Assembly (NCBI GenBank): GCA_028868375.1
Contig: JAGWUP010000003.1
Span: 186,001 to 250,000 of the forward strand
From: Elusimicrobiota bacterium
GTDB lineage: Bacteria; Elusimicrobiota; Elusimicrobia; UBA1565; UBA9628
Direction of reading: 5' to 3'
Length of the DNA: 64,000 nt
This document shows positions 1 to 9,257 of the stretch, piece after piece. Numbering within the stretch: the stretch's first letter is position 1; every line of letters starts with the position of its first letter. The notes beneath the pieces were generated by a model. That model had not been told where the DNA came from. It ran no database searches and saw only the letters and a list, made by a program, of their open reading frames with translations. A program made the translations under genes and the position numbers.

Positions 1-342
1 CGCGCCGTCCAGCGCGATCTTCCCGGTTTTCGCAAATACATGGCGATCACGATCGGCTTGGCCTACCTCTTTTTGATCTTCAAGTGCTACGAATACGGCA
101 GCCACTTCGAGCACAACGAGTGGCCCTCGACCAGCATCTTCCACGCCGTTTATTTCACGCTGACCGGGCTTCACTGCCTGCACGTCATCGGCGGCATCAT
201 CGTGAATTCCACGCTGTACTGGATGTCGGGCAAGAACTTCGACCATCCCCTCTTCTTGGGCCGCGTCGAGGCGGCCGGCCTGTACTGGCATTTCGTCGAC
301 ATCGTCTGGATATTCCTGTTCCCGGCCATCTACCTCATATGA
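1..342 (+). CDS. Cytochrome c oxidase subunit III, C-terminal part (5' truncated by window edge)
   Basis: The reading frame is open from base 1, so this is the end of a gene that starts outside the window. It encodes the last membrane helices of a heme-copper oxidase subunit III: HAVYFTLTGLHCLHVIGG followed by a long interval and GLYWHFVDIVWIFLFPAIY are hallmark subunit III stretches. It would sit in the inner membrane as part of the terminal oxidase. Its stop codon overlaps the start of the subunit IV gene (ATGA), and the whole run to 3.5 kb is oxidase assembly, so the assignment is firm. The first internal ATG at 40 is not the start. Confidence 0.93.
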   Translation, partial: RAVQRDLPGFRKYMAITIGLAYLFLIFKCYEYGSHFEHNEWPSTSIFHAVYFTLTGLHCLHVIGGIIVNSTLYWMSGKNFDHPLFLGRVEAAGLYWHFVDIVWIFLFPAIYLI

Positions 343-698
343 ACGACGCCGCCGCGCCGCACGGACATCCTCCCCCCAACGTCAAGCTGTACATGATGAT
401 CTTCGCGGCGCTCATGGCGCTGACCGTGCTGACGGTACTGGTTTCCTACCTCCACCTTCCCAGAAGCCTCGGCATTCCGGCCGGCCTGCTCATCGCCGCC
501 GTCAAGGGCGGCCTGGTCGCGGCCTTCTTCATGCACCTGAAGGGAGAGCACAAGCTGATCTACGCCTGCCTGGGCATCCTGCTGTTTTGCGCTCTGGGCT
601 TCTGCCTGATGCCGCTCGACGTCCATCTCGTCCGCCAGGAGAGCCTCCACGCCCCGGTCGCCGCGCAAGTCGCCGCCCTGAGCGCGGAGAGGCGATGA
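339..698 (+). CDS. Cytochrome c oxidase subunit IV-family protein
   Basis: A 119-residue membrane protein with three hydrophobic segments at roughly residues 17-40, 48-67 and 74-95. The stretch AAVKGGLVAAFFMHLKGE matches the conserved region of the prokaryotic subunit IV (CyoD/CtaF-like) family, which is an accessory subunit of heme-copper oxidases. The start ATG at 339 overlaps the subunit III stop by four bases, and its own end overlaps the next start, so it is translated in the oxidase operon. Confidence 0.85.
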   Translation: MNDAAAPHGHPPPNVKLYMMIFAALMALTVLTVLVSYLHLPRSLGIPAGLLIAAVKGGLVAAFFMHLKGEHKLIYACLGILLFCALGFCLMPLDVHLVRQESLHAPVAAQVAALSAERR

Positions 699-889
699 GC
701 CTGAAGCATTTCCACGTCTTCTTCATCTCCTGCTCCGCGGGCCTGATGACCTTTCTGGAATTCTGGACCAGAGAACAGAGCGCCGCCGGGCAAGCTTGGC
801 CGAGGCTGAGCTTGGTCGCGGCCGTGGGCTTGGTCGCCTCCTTCTTCTATCTTCTTTGGTTTCTGCGGCGCTACCGCTGGCTGCGATGA
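695..889 (+). CDS. Small membrane protein of the oxidase operon
   Basis: A 64-residue protein with two predicted membrane helices (about residues 7-20 and 38-57) and a basic C-terminus (RRYRWLR). The ATG at 695 overlaps the stop of the subunit IV gene and its end overlaps the next ATG, so it is locked into the oxidase operon by translational coupling. Small double-helix proteins of this kind often accompany oxidase genes; I cannot assign a reaction. It is real by context rather than by a recognised motif. Confidence 0.65.
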   Translation: MSLKHFHVFFISCSAGLMTFLEFWTREQSAAGQAWPRLSLVAAVGLVASFFYLLWFLRRYRWLR

Positions 890-1137
890 GGGCGATTCTC
901 CCGCTCCTCGCTCTTCTCTCTTGGATCGCGCCGCCGGGCGCGACGGCTTGCGCCGTCTGCTTCGGCGCCGCTCCCGGCTCGAATCTCGCGCTCGCCATAG
1001 GAACCGGCATTCTGCTTTTGCTGTGCATCACGCTGACGTTGTTGGCGGCCTTGGCCATTGCCGTCTGGCGCATCGAAAAGCAGCGCCTCCTGGCTGAAGC
1101 GGCGCTTTTCCCCGCCCTGCAAGGACGGGACTCGTGA
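886..1137 (+). CDS. Small membrane protein with N-terminal signal and CAVC motif
   Basis: An 83-residue protein: an N-terminal hydrophobic signal (residues 1-20), then TACAVCFGAAPGSN, then one long membrane helix (about 33-62) and a charged tail. The Cys-x-x-Cys after the signal could face the periplasm and might bind copper or heme, or take part in disulfide chemistry during oxidase assembly; that is an inference from position in the oxidase operon. Start and stop overlap the neighbouring genes by four bases (ATGA, GTGA). Confidence 0.65.
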   Translation: MRAILPLLALLSWIAPPGATACAVCFGAAPGSNLALAIGTGILLLLCITLTLLAALAIAVWRIEKQRLLAEAALFPALQGRDS

Positions 1138-1985
1138 GGTCCGCGCTGAACAATTTTGCGCGCTTGCTCTGCGCCCTCGCCTTCTTGCTGCTCTGCGCGG
1201 GAGCCCTGGTCACCTCGACCGGTTCAAGTCTCTCGGTGCCGGACTGGCCGCTGTCCTACGGCAGCCTGCTGCCGCCCATGATCGGCGGGGTCGTCTTCGA
1301 GCACGGCCATCGCTTGATCGCCGGCGTCGTGGCCCTGCTGACCCTGACGCTGGCCGTCTGGCTGGCCCGCCGCGAGCCGCGGGCCTGGGTCCGCCGCATG
1401 GGCTACCTGGCCGCCGCGGCGATCTTGCTGCAGGCCCTTTTAGGCGGTCTCACCGTCCTGCTGCGCCTGCCGCCCGCCATCTCGATCGCCCATGCCTGCC
1501 TTGCCCAGGCCGTCTTCGCCCTCTTGGTCGCCATCGCCCAGGCCACCTCCCCCTGGTACGCCGCCACGGCAGCCACGACCGCCGCGGCCGCCGCGCTGGC
1601 GAAGCTATGGAGGCTCGGCGTTCTCGCCATCCTGGCCGTTTTCCTGCAAATCTTCTGGGGAGCCCTGCTGCGCCACACCGGGACCGGCCTGGGGCTGCAC
1701 CTGGCCTGGGCCCTGGTGGTCTTTTTCGCCGTCATGGCGGCCGCCGCGCGCGGAGCCTCGGCGGCCAGCCCGGACAACGGCCTCTACGCCCCTTCCCTGC
1801 TGCTTGGAGGCTTGATCGTCGTCCAAATCTTCCTCGGCTTCGCCGCGCTCAAGGCGCGTTTCTCGCCCGACTACGCTTCCGGCTTCTCGGGGGCGGCCGT
1901 CGTCACCGCGGTCCATCTCGCCATGGGCTCTTTGATCCTGGCGACCGCGGTGGTCTGGAGCCTGCGCGCCCGGCGCTACCGTTAG
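1134..1985 (+). CDS. ctaA: Heme A synthase (COX15/CtaA family)
   Basis: A 283-residue polytopic membrane protein with about eight helices. It converts heme O to heme A for the terminal oxidase. The start of the protein has LLLCAGALVTSTGSSLSVPDWP, a family signature, and the histidines expected for heme ligation occur in FEHGHRLIAG, ISIAHACLAQ, GLGLHLAWA and TAVHLAMGS. The GTG start overlaps the upstream stop (GTGA). The heme O synthase follows two bases downstream, which fits the pathway order. Confidence 0.92.
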   Translation: MRSALNNFARLLCALAFLLLCAGALVTSTGSSLSVPDWPLSYGSLLPPMIGGVVFEHGHRLIAGVVALLTLTLAVWLARREPRAWVRRMGYLAAAAILLQALLGGLTVLLRLPPAISIAHACLAQAVFALLVAIAQATSPWYAATAATTAAAAALAKLWRLGVLAILAVFLQIFWGALLRHTGTGLGLHLAWALVVFFAVMAAAARGASAASPDNGLYAPSLLLGGLIVVQIFLGFAALKARFSPDYASGFSGAAVVTAVHLAMGSLILATAVVWSLRARRYR

Positions 1986-1987
1986 CA

Positions 1988-2830
1988 ATGCTCAACGATT
2001 ACCTGGCGCTGACAAAGCCCCGCATCGCGACCTTGGTCATGATGACGGCGGCCTTCGGCTATTCGATGGCGGGCGGCTCATTCGGCGCCGGCCTGCTTTG
2101 GACCGTACTCGGCACAGGCCTCTGCTCGGCCGCCTGCGGCAGCTTAAACCAAGCCCTCGAAGGCGGGCCGGACGCGCTGATGGAGCGCACGCGCCGACGC
2201 GCCGTGGCCGCCGGACGCCTGCGGGCGCGCGACGCCTTCCTCTTCGGCCTCGTCCTGGCCGCGGCGGGGCTGGCCGCGCTGGCTTATGAAACCACCGCCC
2301 TCGCCGCCGCCCTGACGGCCGCCACCGTGCTCGCTTACGCCTTCCTTTATACTCCGATGAAGCGCTTCACGCCGCAAGCCACCTGGGTCGGCGCGGCGGC
2401 CGGAGCGGCCCCTCCCCTGATCGGTTGGGCCGCGGCGCGAGGAAGCCTCTGCGCGCAAGCCTGGGTCCTGTTCGGGATTCAGTTCCTCTGGCAGATACCC
2501 CATTTCCTCTCCTTGTTCTGGATTCACCGCCGCGACTACGAACGCGCCGGCTTCCGCGTGATGCCCGTGGTCGATCCCGAGGGAGGCCTGACGGCGACCC
2601 AGATCGCCCTACATTCCTTCACCGTACTGCCGATGGCCTTGGCGCCGGTCTTCCTCGGCATGGCGGGCAAGACTTACGGCTTTACGGCCCTGGCGTTGTC
2701 CCTGGGCTACCTGCTGCTGGGGCTGAAGGCAAGCTGGTCCTTGAGGCCGGCGGACACCCGCAGGCTCTTCCTCGCTTCGCTGGCCTATCTGCCGCTCTTG
2801 TTCATGTCCCTGCTGCTCGGAGGAGCCTGA
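1988..2830 (+). CDS. ctaB: Protoheme IX farnesyltransferase (heme O synthase)
   Basis: A 280-residue UbiA-type prenyltransferase with eight or nine membrane helices. It adds a farnesyl group to protoheme to make heme O, the substrate of the enzyme encoded just upstream. The start LALTKPRIATLVMMT is diagnostic, and the first substrate-binding loop reads NQALEGGPDALMERTRRRAV. That is a variant of the usual NxxxDxxxDxxMxRT because the first Asp is replaced by Glu-Gly. The second loop region is YTPMKRFTPQA. The ATG at 1988 follows heme A synthase closely. Confidence 0.92.
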   Translation: MLNDYLALTKPRIATLVMMTAAFGYSMAGGSFGAGLLWTVLGTGLCSAACGSLNQALEGGPDALMERTRRRAVAAGRLRARDAFLFGLVLAAAGLAALAYETTALAAALTAATVLAYAFLYTPMKRFTPQATWVGAAAGAAPPLIGWAAARGSLCAQAWVLFGIQFLWQIPHFLSLFWIHRRDYERAGFRVMPVVDPEGGLTATQIALHSFTVLPMALAPVFLGMAGKTYGFTALALSLGYLLLGLKASWSLRPADTRRLFLASLAYLPLLFMSLLLGGA

Positions 2831-2831
2831 G

Positions 2832-3539
2832 ATGAAAGTTCCGCACTGGCTGGTCCTGGCCTCGATCGTGCTCGCGCTGGCGGCCTGCCAAACTCCGTCC
2901 AAGGATCCCGTGGAGCGGGGCAGAATCTATTTCGAGGGCTTGGGCTGCGCCAAGTGCCATGCGATCGGCGAGCATGGAGGCAACTGGGGCCCGAATCTGA
3001 CCTTCGTGGGAGTGCGCAAGAGCCCGCAATGGCTGGACCTTTGGCTCAAGGATCCCCATGCCTGGCGCAAGCAAACCATCATGCCTTCCTTCCATCTCCG
3101 CGACGACGTGCGCAGCGATCTGGTGGCCTTCCTTTCCGCCCAAAAGGGGCAGGCCTGGGACAAGGGCGGCGTGAGGCCCTGGAACACCCCGCAGGCCAAG
3201 GCCGAGGGCGGCATCAAACGCGGCGAGATCCTCTTCAACAAGGCCGGCTGCGTGGCCTGCCACTCCCAGGGCGGGCGCGGCGGCTATCCGAACAACAACG
3301 TCGCCGGCGGCCAGATCCCGGCCCTCATCAAGGTGGCGGAGGGCTACAGCAAGCCGGAGCTCATGGCCAAGATACGCGACGGCGCCATCCCCATTCCCGC
3401 CGACCCCTCCAAGCCGGCGCCGATGATCGTCATGCCCAAATGGGGGCAGGTGCTCGACAACGACGAGATCGGCGCCGTCGCGGATTACCTGCTCTCGCTG
3501 GACACCGCCGCGGCCTCCGCCGACCAGAGCGGCTGGTAA
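2832..3539 (+). CDS. Diheme cytochrome c lipoprotein
   Basis: A 235-residue secreted protein. The signal ends in LALAAC, a lipobox, so it is probably a lipoprotein anchored to a membrane. Two heme-binding sites are visible, CAKCH near residue 38 and CVACH near residue 138, each followed by a Met-containing region that could supply the distal ligand (IMPSFH, VMPKWG). It most likely carries electrons to the oxidase encoded upstream. A strong ribosome site (GGAGGA) lies before the ATG. Confidence 0.9.
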   Translation: MKVPHWLVLASIVLALAACQTPSKDPVERGRIYFEGLGCAKCHAIGEHGGNWGPNLTFVGVRKSPQWLDLWLKDPHAWRKQTIMPSFHLRDDVRSDLVAFLSAQKGQAWDKGGVRPWNTPQAKAEGGIKRGEILFNKAGCVACHSQGGRGGYPNNNVAGGQIPALIKVAEGYSKPELMAKIRDGAIPIPADPSKPAPMIVMPKWGQVLDNDEIGAVADYLLSLDTAAASADQSGW

Positions 3540-3655
3540 TTATTAATACCTGGCACCAATATAGGACTTAAGATTATTTTATAGCAGGCCTTTCAACCCA
3601 TGCGCCCGTCGCTTCCCGGCGCTACATTGCCGCGCATAGGATCGACCGCGCGCGC
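3540..3655. other. AT-rich spacer downstream of the oxidase operon
   Basis: This 116-base stretch begins with an unusually AT-rich 55 bases for this genome (tattaatacc, gattattttatag). No clear hairpin terminator is visible. The heptamer ATAGGAC at 3561-3567 also occurs in the inverted repeat at 5877-5897. A TAGGAT hexamer (3637-3642) lies before the small frame at 3656. It may hold a promoter or a weak terminator, but I cannot decide. Confidence 0.35.
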
Positions 3656-3771
3656 ATGAAAAAGAAAGTCCTCATCTGGATATTGGCGGCCACCGTCCCC
3701 TGGCTGCTCGCAGCCGTGCTCGCCATGATCGCAACCACTCTCTTGCCCGCGACGGCCTGGCAATCCCAAGC

Positions 3772-5829
<2,058 letters not shown>

Positions 5830-5841
5830 GGGGCCAGCCTA
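5830..5841 (-). promoter_or_regulatory. Candidate extended -10 for leaderless start of the 5829 gene
   Basis: On the minus strand TGC-TAGGCT ends exactly six bases before the ATG at 5829. No -35 box is visible, so the extended TGn element would have to compensate. The hexamer is a weak match, so this call rests mainly on the same geometry recurring at better promoters in this window. Confidence 0.3.
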
Positions 5842-5876
5842 GCAAAATTTTCCGACGAGCACCGCATGGGCCTTTA

Positions 5877-5897
5877 GTCCTATATCATGAATAGGAC
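5877..5897. promoter_or_regulatory. Inverted repeat, possible operator
   Basis: GTCCTAT (5877-5883) and ATAGGAC (5891-5897) form a perfect 7-base inverted repeat around a 7-base centre. It lies between the divergent genes at 5829 and 5995, about 50 bases upstream of the candidate -10 at 5951. A protein operator is possible. The heptamer ATAGGAC is also present at 3561. Confidence 0.35.
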
Positions 5898-5950
5898 CTA
5901 TGGACCGCCTGCTGTCGGAATATATTCTAGCCAACCCGGCTTCAATGCTC

Positions 5951-5990
5951 TAGAATGCATCCAGTCAGATGGCAGCAAGCGCATGGAGGA
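5951..5990 (+). promoter_or_regulatory. Candidate -10 and ribosome site for the repeat protein gene
   Basis: TAGAAT at 5951-5956 is a good -10 match; transcription would start near 5963 and give a leader of about 30 bases. GGAGGA at 5985-5990 lies four bases before the ATG at 5995 and fixes that start, rather than the upstream in-frame ATG at 5887. No convincing -35 box is seen. Confidence 0.5.
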
Positions 5991-5994
5991 TACG

Positions 5995-7494
5995 ATGAAA
6001 AAGATCCTGGCCGCCGTCTTCGCGCTCACGTTGGTTTCGCCGGCTTTCGCTACTCCCGCCGTTCTCATAGGCCGCTTTCCCGGACGACCGGTGCCTCAAC
6101 GGCGGCAGCCGCCGCCCCGCCGGCCTTCTCGATCCTGGCCTTCCCGGCCGGCCCCGCAACGGCCCCCGCAGCGCAACTGGCCCAGCAACCCGCGGCCCGT
6201 TCCGCAACGCCCCCCGCAGCGCAACTGGCCTAATCCCAGCAACCCGCGGCCCGTCCCGCAACGGCCCCCGCAGCGCAACTGGCCTAATCCCAGCAACCCG
6301 CGGCCCGTCCCGCAACGCCCCCCGCAGCGCAACTGGCCTAATCCCAGCAACCCGCGGCCCGTTCCGCAACGGCCCCCGCAGCGCAACTGGCCTAATCCCA
6401 GCAACCCGCGGCCCGTCCCGCAACGCCCCCCGCAGCGCAACTGGCCCAGCAACCCACATCGGCCGCCCGTCATCGTTCGTCCCCAGCCGGGCTTCCCCGG
6501 CCGCAGGCTGCCTCCGCGCCCCATTCCGATCAACCGCGGCGGGGTGATGCGTCCCGGCATGGGCGGCGGCATCATGATGCCGCGCCATTACGGAGACGGC
6601 ATCACGCCCATCCATCAGCGCCTCTTCCCCACCGCTCCGTACCGCGCCAATCAATTGGCGTTCATCAACAACGCGGCGATGATCAACCGCATCCGCTACC
6701 TCAACACCATCGAGCTGGAGCGCAACCGCTACTACTGGCATGAGTGGGGCAATAGCCGCTATTGCCATTACTACGATCAGTGGGGCTACCATTGGTACGG
6801 CTTCTACGTCGACGACGACTACTTCTGGACGCGCTACTGGGGCGACCGCTACTGGTGGTACGATCCCTATTGGCACCGCTGGGACTATCTGCGCGACGGA
6901 CGCTGGTGGTGGCAGGACGACGACGACGTGATCTTCATCTACGTGCCGGAGAGCAACGTCTATTACCGCTACGACGACGCTCCGGGAGGCGTGGTGATGA
7001 CGCCGGACCCGACGCCGCCGATCGAAACGCCGCCGGTGGCGACGCCGAACGTCACCAAGAAGGTCTTCTACAGCGCCGACGGCAGCTTAAGCGTCACCAT
7101 CACGGCGGATGAGCTTCGCCAGGCCTACCTCTACGACATGGTCGACACAAGCAAGCAGCCGGTGCTGCTCGGCTCGGGAGTGACCGACGTCGAGTTCGCC
7201 AGCCCGACGGCTGAGGAGCCCTGGTCGGTCATCATCACCGAGCTCGACGGCAGCAAGCTGTATTTCTACGCCGACGGCAGCCAGTACGAGCCGGCGGTCC
7301 AGCCGCTGCCGCCGCCGCCGGATCAGTCCCAGGGGCCGGTGGTGACGCCGCCGGCGCCGTCCACGCCTCCGTCCGACAATCCGGGCAACGACGACTCCAA
7401 CAACCGCAACTCTCCGAAGGATCCCTCCGATCCCTTCGGAAGCCCATTCGGCTCGGCGATGTCCCAGTTGCGCGCCGGGTTCTTTCCGCAGTAA
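5995..7494 (+). CDS. Secreted Pro/Arg/Gln repeat protein with aromatic-rich domain
   Basis: A 499-residue exported protein. It has a signal peptide (residues 1-20, ending SPAFA), a long basic proline-rich region made of 18-residue tandem repeats of the type NPRPVPQRPPQRNWPNPS (about residues 48-155), then a region extremely rich in Tyr and Trp with Asp (about 240-330, for example YWGDRYWWYDPYWHRWDYL), and a Pro-rich, then Asn/Asp-rich tail. No enzyme motif is visible. The layout suggests a surface or envelope protein binding polyanions or glycans; that is an inference. A strong terminator follows at 7512. Confidence 0.85.
   Translation: MKKILAAVFALTLVSPAFATPAVLIGRFPGRPVPQRRQPPPRRPSRSWPSRPAPQRPPQRNWPSNPRPVPQRPPQRNWPNPSNPRPVPQRPPQRNWPNPSNPRPVPQRPPQRNWPNPSNPRPVPQRPPQRNWPNPSNPRPVPQRPPQRNWPSNPHRPPVIVRPQPGFPGRRLPPRPIPINRGGVMRPGMGGGIMMPRHYGDGITPIHQRLFPTAPYRANQLAFINNAAMINRIRYLNTIELERNRYYWHEWGNSRYCHYYDQWGYHWYGFYVDDDYFWTRYWGDRYWWYDPYWHRWDYLRDGRWWWQDDDDVIFIYVPESNVYYRYDDAPGGVVMTPDPTPPIETPPVATPNVTKKVFYSADGSLSVTITADELRQAYLYDMVDTSKQPVLLGSGVTDVEFASPTAEEPWSVIITELDGSKLYFYADGSQYEPAVQPLPPPPDQSQGPVVTPPAPSTPPSDNPGNDDSNNRNSPKDPSDPFGSPFGSAMSQLRAGFFPQ
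6187..6447 (+). repeat. 54-bp in-frame tandem repeat array
   Basis: Units begin at 6187, 6241, 6295, 6349 and 6403; the first four are full 54-mers and the last is about 45 bases. A further partial unit precedes at about 6151-6186. Units differ almost only at a C/T in the Val codon and a G/C in the Arg codon, so the array is recent or homogenised. It encodes the 18-residue Pro/Arg/Gln/Asn repeat of the secreted protein. Confidence 0.92.
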
Positions 7495-7511
7495 AGAGGA
7501 AGCGCCTCGCG

Positions 7512-7546
7512 GCCGCCCCGGCTCTCCGCCGGGGCGGCTTCTTTTT
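7512..7546 (+). terminator. Intrinsic terminator
   Basis: GCCGCCCCGGC (7512-7522) and GCCGGGGCGGC (7528-7538) form a perfect 11-bp stem with a TCTCC loop, followed by TTCTTTTT. It ends the transcript of the repeat protein 18 bases after its stop. The T-run directly abuts the promoter element of the next gene. Confidence 0.93.
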
Positions 7547-7560
7547 GGTAGGATGGCTTC
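7546..7560 (+). promoter_or_regulatory. Extended -10 placing +1 at the start codon (leaderless)
   Basis: TGG-TAGGAT (7546-7554) is an extended -10 element; the gap to the ATG at 7561 is exactly six bases, so the predicted transcription start is the A of the ATG. No Shine-Dalgarno is present. It overlaps the T-run of the preceding terminator. Confidence 0.55.
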
Positions 7561-8532
7561 ATGGCCGTCGACCTGCGTTTCATCCTGACCGGGGCCAAGC
7601 GGGTCCTCGACTCGCGGCCGATGTACGCCCAGCTCGTCGTCACCGACGACTGCAACCTGACCTGCTCCTACTGCGACGAATACACGCCCGGCGCGGCGGC
7701 CGTCCCGTTGGAGGAGCTCAAGCGCCGCGTCGACGCACTCGACTCCTTGGGCGTCTTGGTCTACGACCTGTTGGGCGGCGAGACCATGCTGCACCCGCAA
7801 ATCGCCGAGCTCGTCGCCCACCTCAAGGCTAAGCGCGGCGGCTCCAACCTCGCCACGATCATCACCAACGGCTTCCTGCTGACGGAAAACAACATCCGCG
7901 CGCTCAACGCGGCCGGCCTCGATTTCATGCAGGTCTCCGTCGATTCCCTCAATCCCACCGACTGGTCCGACAAAAGCCTCAAGTCCATCCTGCCGCGCCT
8001 GAGGGTGCTGGCGCGGGAGGCCAAGTTCAAGGTGGAGATACAGACCGTGCTCAACGACTCGACCCTCGCCGTCTACGGGGAGTTTCGCGAGACGCTCAAG
8101 GAGCTTCCCTTCGCCTTCGGCTTCTCGGTGATGCACGGCAAGGGCGGGCGAGTCGCCATACGGGGGGAGCGCTTCCTCGATATCCTGTCCAAGTACGGGG
8201 TTTTCGAGGGCGTCAACTTCTACGGCGAGCACCTCAAGGAGATGCTGCGCGGCGACTTCTCCAGGCCCTGGAAATGCCTGGGCGGCTTCAAGTTCCTCTA
8301 CGTCAACTCACGCGGCGCGGTCCAGTGGTGCTCGCAGCAAAAGGCCGGCATGCGGCCGCTGGAGTCCTTGACGCCGCGCGCCCTGCGCCGCGACGACCGC
8401 CATAAGCCCTGCGAGGCGGGCTGCGCCCTGGGCTGCGTGCGGATGGTCAGCCACACACTTGGAGAGCCCCTGCGCACGCTGGGCGCCTCCCTGAAACTGG
8501 CGGGCGCGGGCCTGACGAGCGCGCGCCGTTAA
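7561..8532 (+). CDS. Radical SAM protein with C-terminal cysteine cluster
   Basis: A 323-residue radical SAM enzyme. CNLTCSYC near residue 32 ligates the SAM [4Fe-4S] cluster, and DLLGGETMLHP is the GGE motif after the second strand. The C-terminus has CLGG, WCSQQ and CEAGCALGC, compatible with an auxiliary iron-sulfur cluster of SPASM or twitch type. The substrate is unknown; the gene stands alone, about 70 bases after the repeat protein and convergent with a HAD gene, whose stop overlaps its own. A role in modifying a protein or small molecule cannot be distinguished. Confidence 0.85.
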   Translation: MAVDLRFILTGAKRVLDSRPMYAQLVVTDDCNLTCSYCDEYTPGAAAVPLEELKRRVDALDSLGVLVYDLLGGETMLHPQIAELVAHLKAKRGGSNLATIITNGFLLTENNIRALNAAGLDFMQVSVDSLNPTDWSDKSLKSILPRLRVLAREAKFKVEIQTVLNDSTLAVYGEFRETLKELPFAFGFSVMHGKGGRVAIRGERFLDILSKYGVFEGVNFYGEHLKEMLRGDFSRPWKCLGGFKFLYVNSRGAVQWCSQQKAGMRPLESLTPRALRRDDRHKPCEAGCALGCVRMVSHTLGEPLRTLGASLKLAGAGLTSARR

Positions 8533-9257
8533 CAGCGCCGGAAATCCTTGATCGCTCGCACGCGCGCGTGAGGAAGGATCGGCTTGCCGGAATGCTTGGT
8601 TTCCAGCAGGAACACCCTGGCCTTGGGAAAGGTCTGCGCGAACAAGTTGACGTGGGCGGGTTCGTTCTCGAAGGCGGCCGCCACCGCGCCCAGGGCTGGC
8701 AAGCGCGCCAGGGCCTGCGACTTAAACTCCATGTCCGGGGTATCGAAGCTGGGCTTTAAAATGAGAGCGGCGCCCTCGGCGCCCAGGCCGTGGCGGCGCA
8801 GGGAGCTCTCGGTGCCGGGACGCATCGACTCGTCTCGCCCGCTCAGGAAGGCCAGGCGCGCGCCGGCGGCCAAGAGGTCGGCGCAAAACTCGGCGGCCCC
8901 TGGCACCGGCTCGTCGCTGGCGAGGTAGTCGTTGGTAAAGAAGCGCTCCCGCCAGAAGCGGCGCAGCTCCGCCAATAGCTCCGGCCGCTCCAGGCCGGCC
9001 TCCCGCGCCGAATCGAGAATCGAGTAGCGCAGCCTTTCGGCAGAAAGCCCGCGCAGGCGCTCCGCCTCCTCCCAGCGCCCGCCCGCCTGTGCCGCGAATT
9101 CCCTCAGGATGCGAAGGTTGCGCGCGGCCGTCGACAAGAGCGTGTCGTCCAGATCGAAAATCGCCAGGGGAGCCTCCCCTCGGCCGGCCTTCTGCGCGAG
9201 CTCCCGCAACAGGGCCGTCAGGACCTCCCGCTGAGAGGCCGCGACAGCCGCGCTCAC
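8529..9257 (-). CDS. HAD-superfamily hydrolase
   Basis: A 242-residue cytosolic phosphatase-like protein. Motif I is FDLDDTLLST near residue 33 (nucleophile Asp and general acid Asp), motif II is the FLSGRDES stretch, followed by a Lys in LKPSFDTP and an acidic region FENEPAHVN for magnesium. The substrate is unknown. The GTG start overlaps the stop of the transporter gene upstream (GTGA), so the two are co-translated, which suggests the phosphatase acts on the transported phosphorylated compound or its product. Confidence 0.85.
   Translation of the reverse strand: MSAAVAASQREVLTALLRELAQKAGRGEAPLAIFDLDDTLLSTAARNLRILREFAAQAGGRWEEAERLRGLSAERLRYSILDSAREAGLERPELLAELRRFWRERFFTNDYLASDEPVPGAAEFCADLLAAGARLAFLSGRDESMRPGTESSLRRHGLGAEGAALILKPSFDTPDMEFKSQALARLPALGAVAAAFENEPAHVNLFAQTFPKARVFLLETKHSGKPILPHARVRAIKDFRRC

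Noticed and set aside
6187-6447. Regular 54-bp repeats looking like a CRISPR array
   Set aside because: Units abut with no spacers, are in frame and encode the repeats of a secreted protein with a signal peptide.
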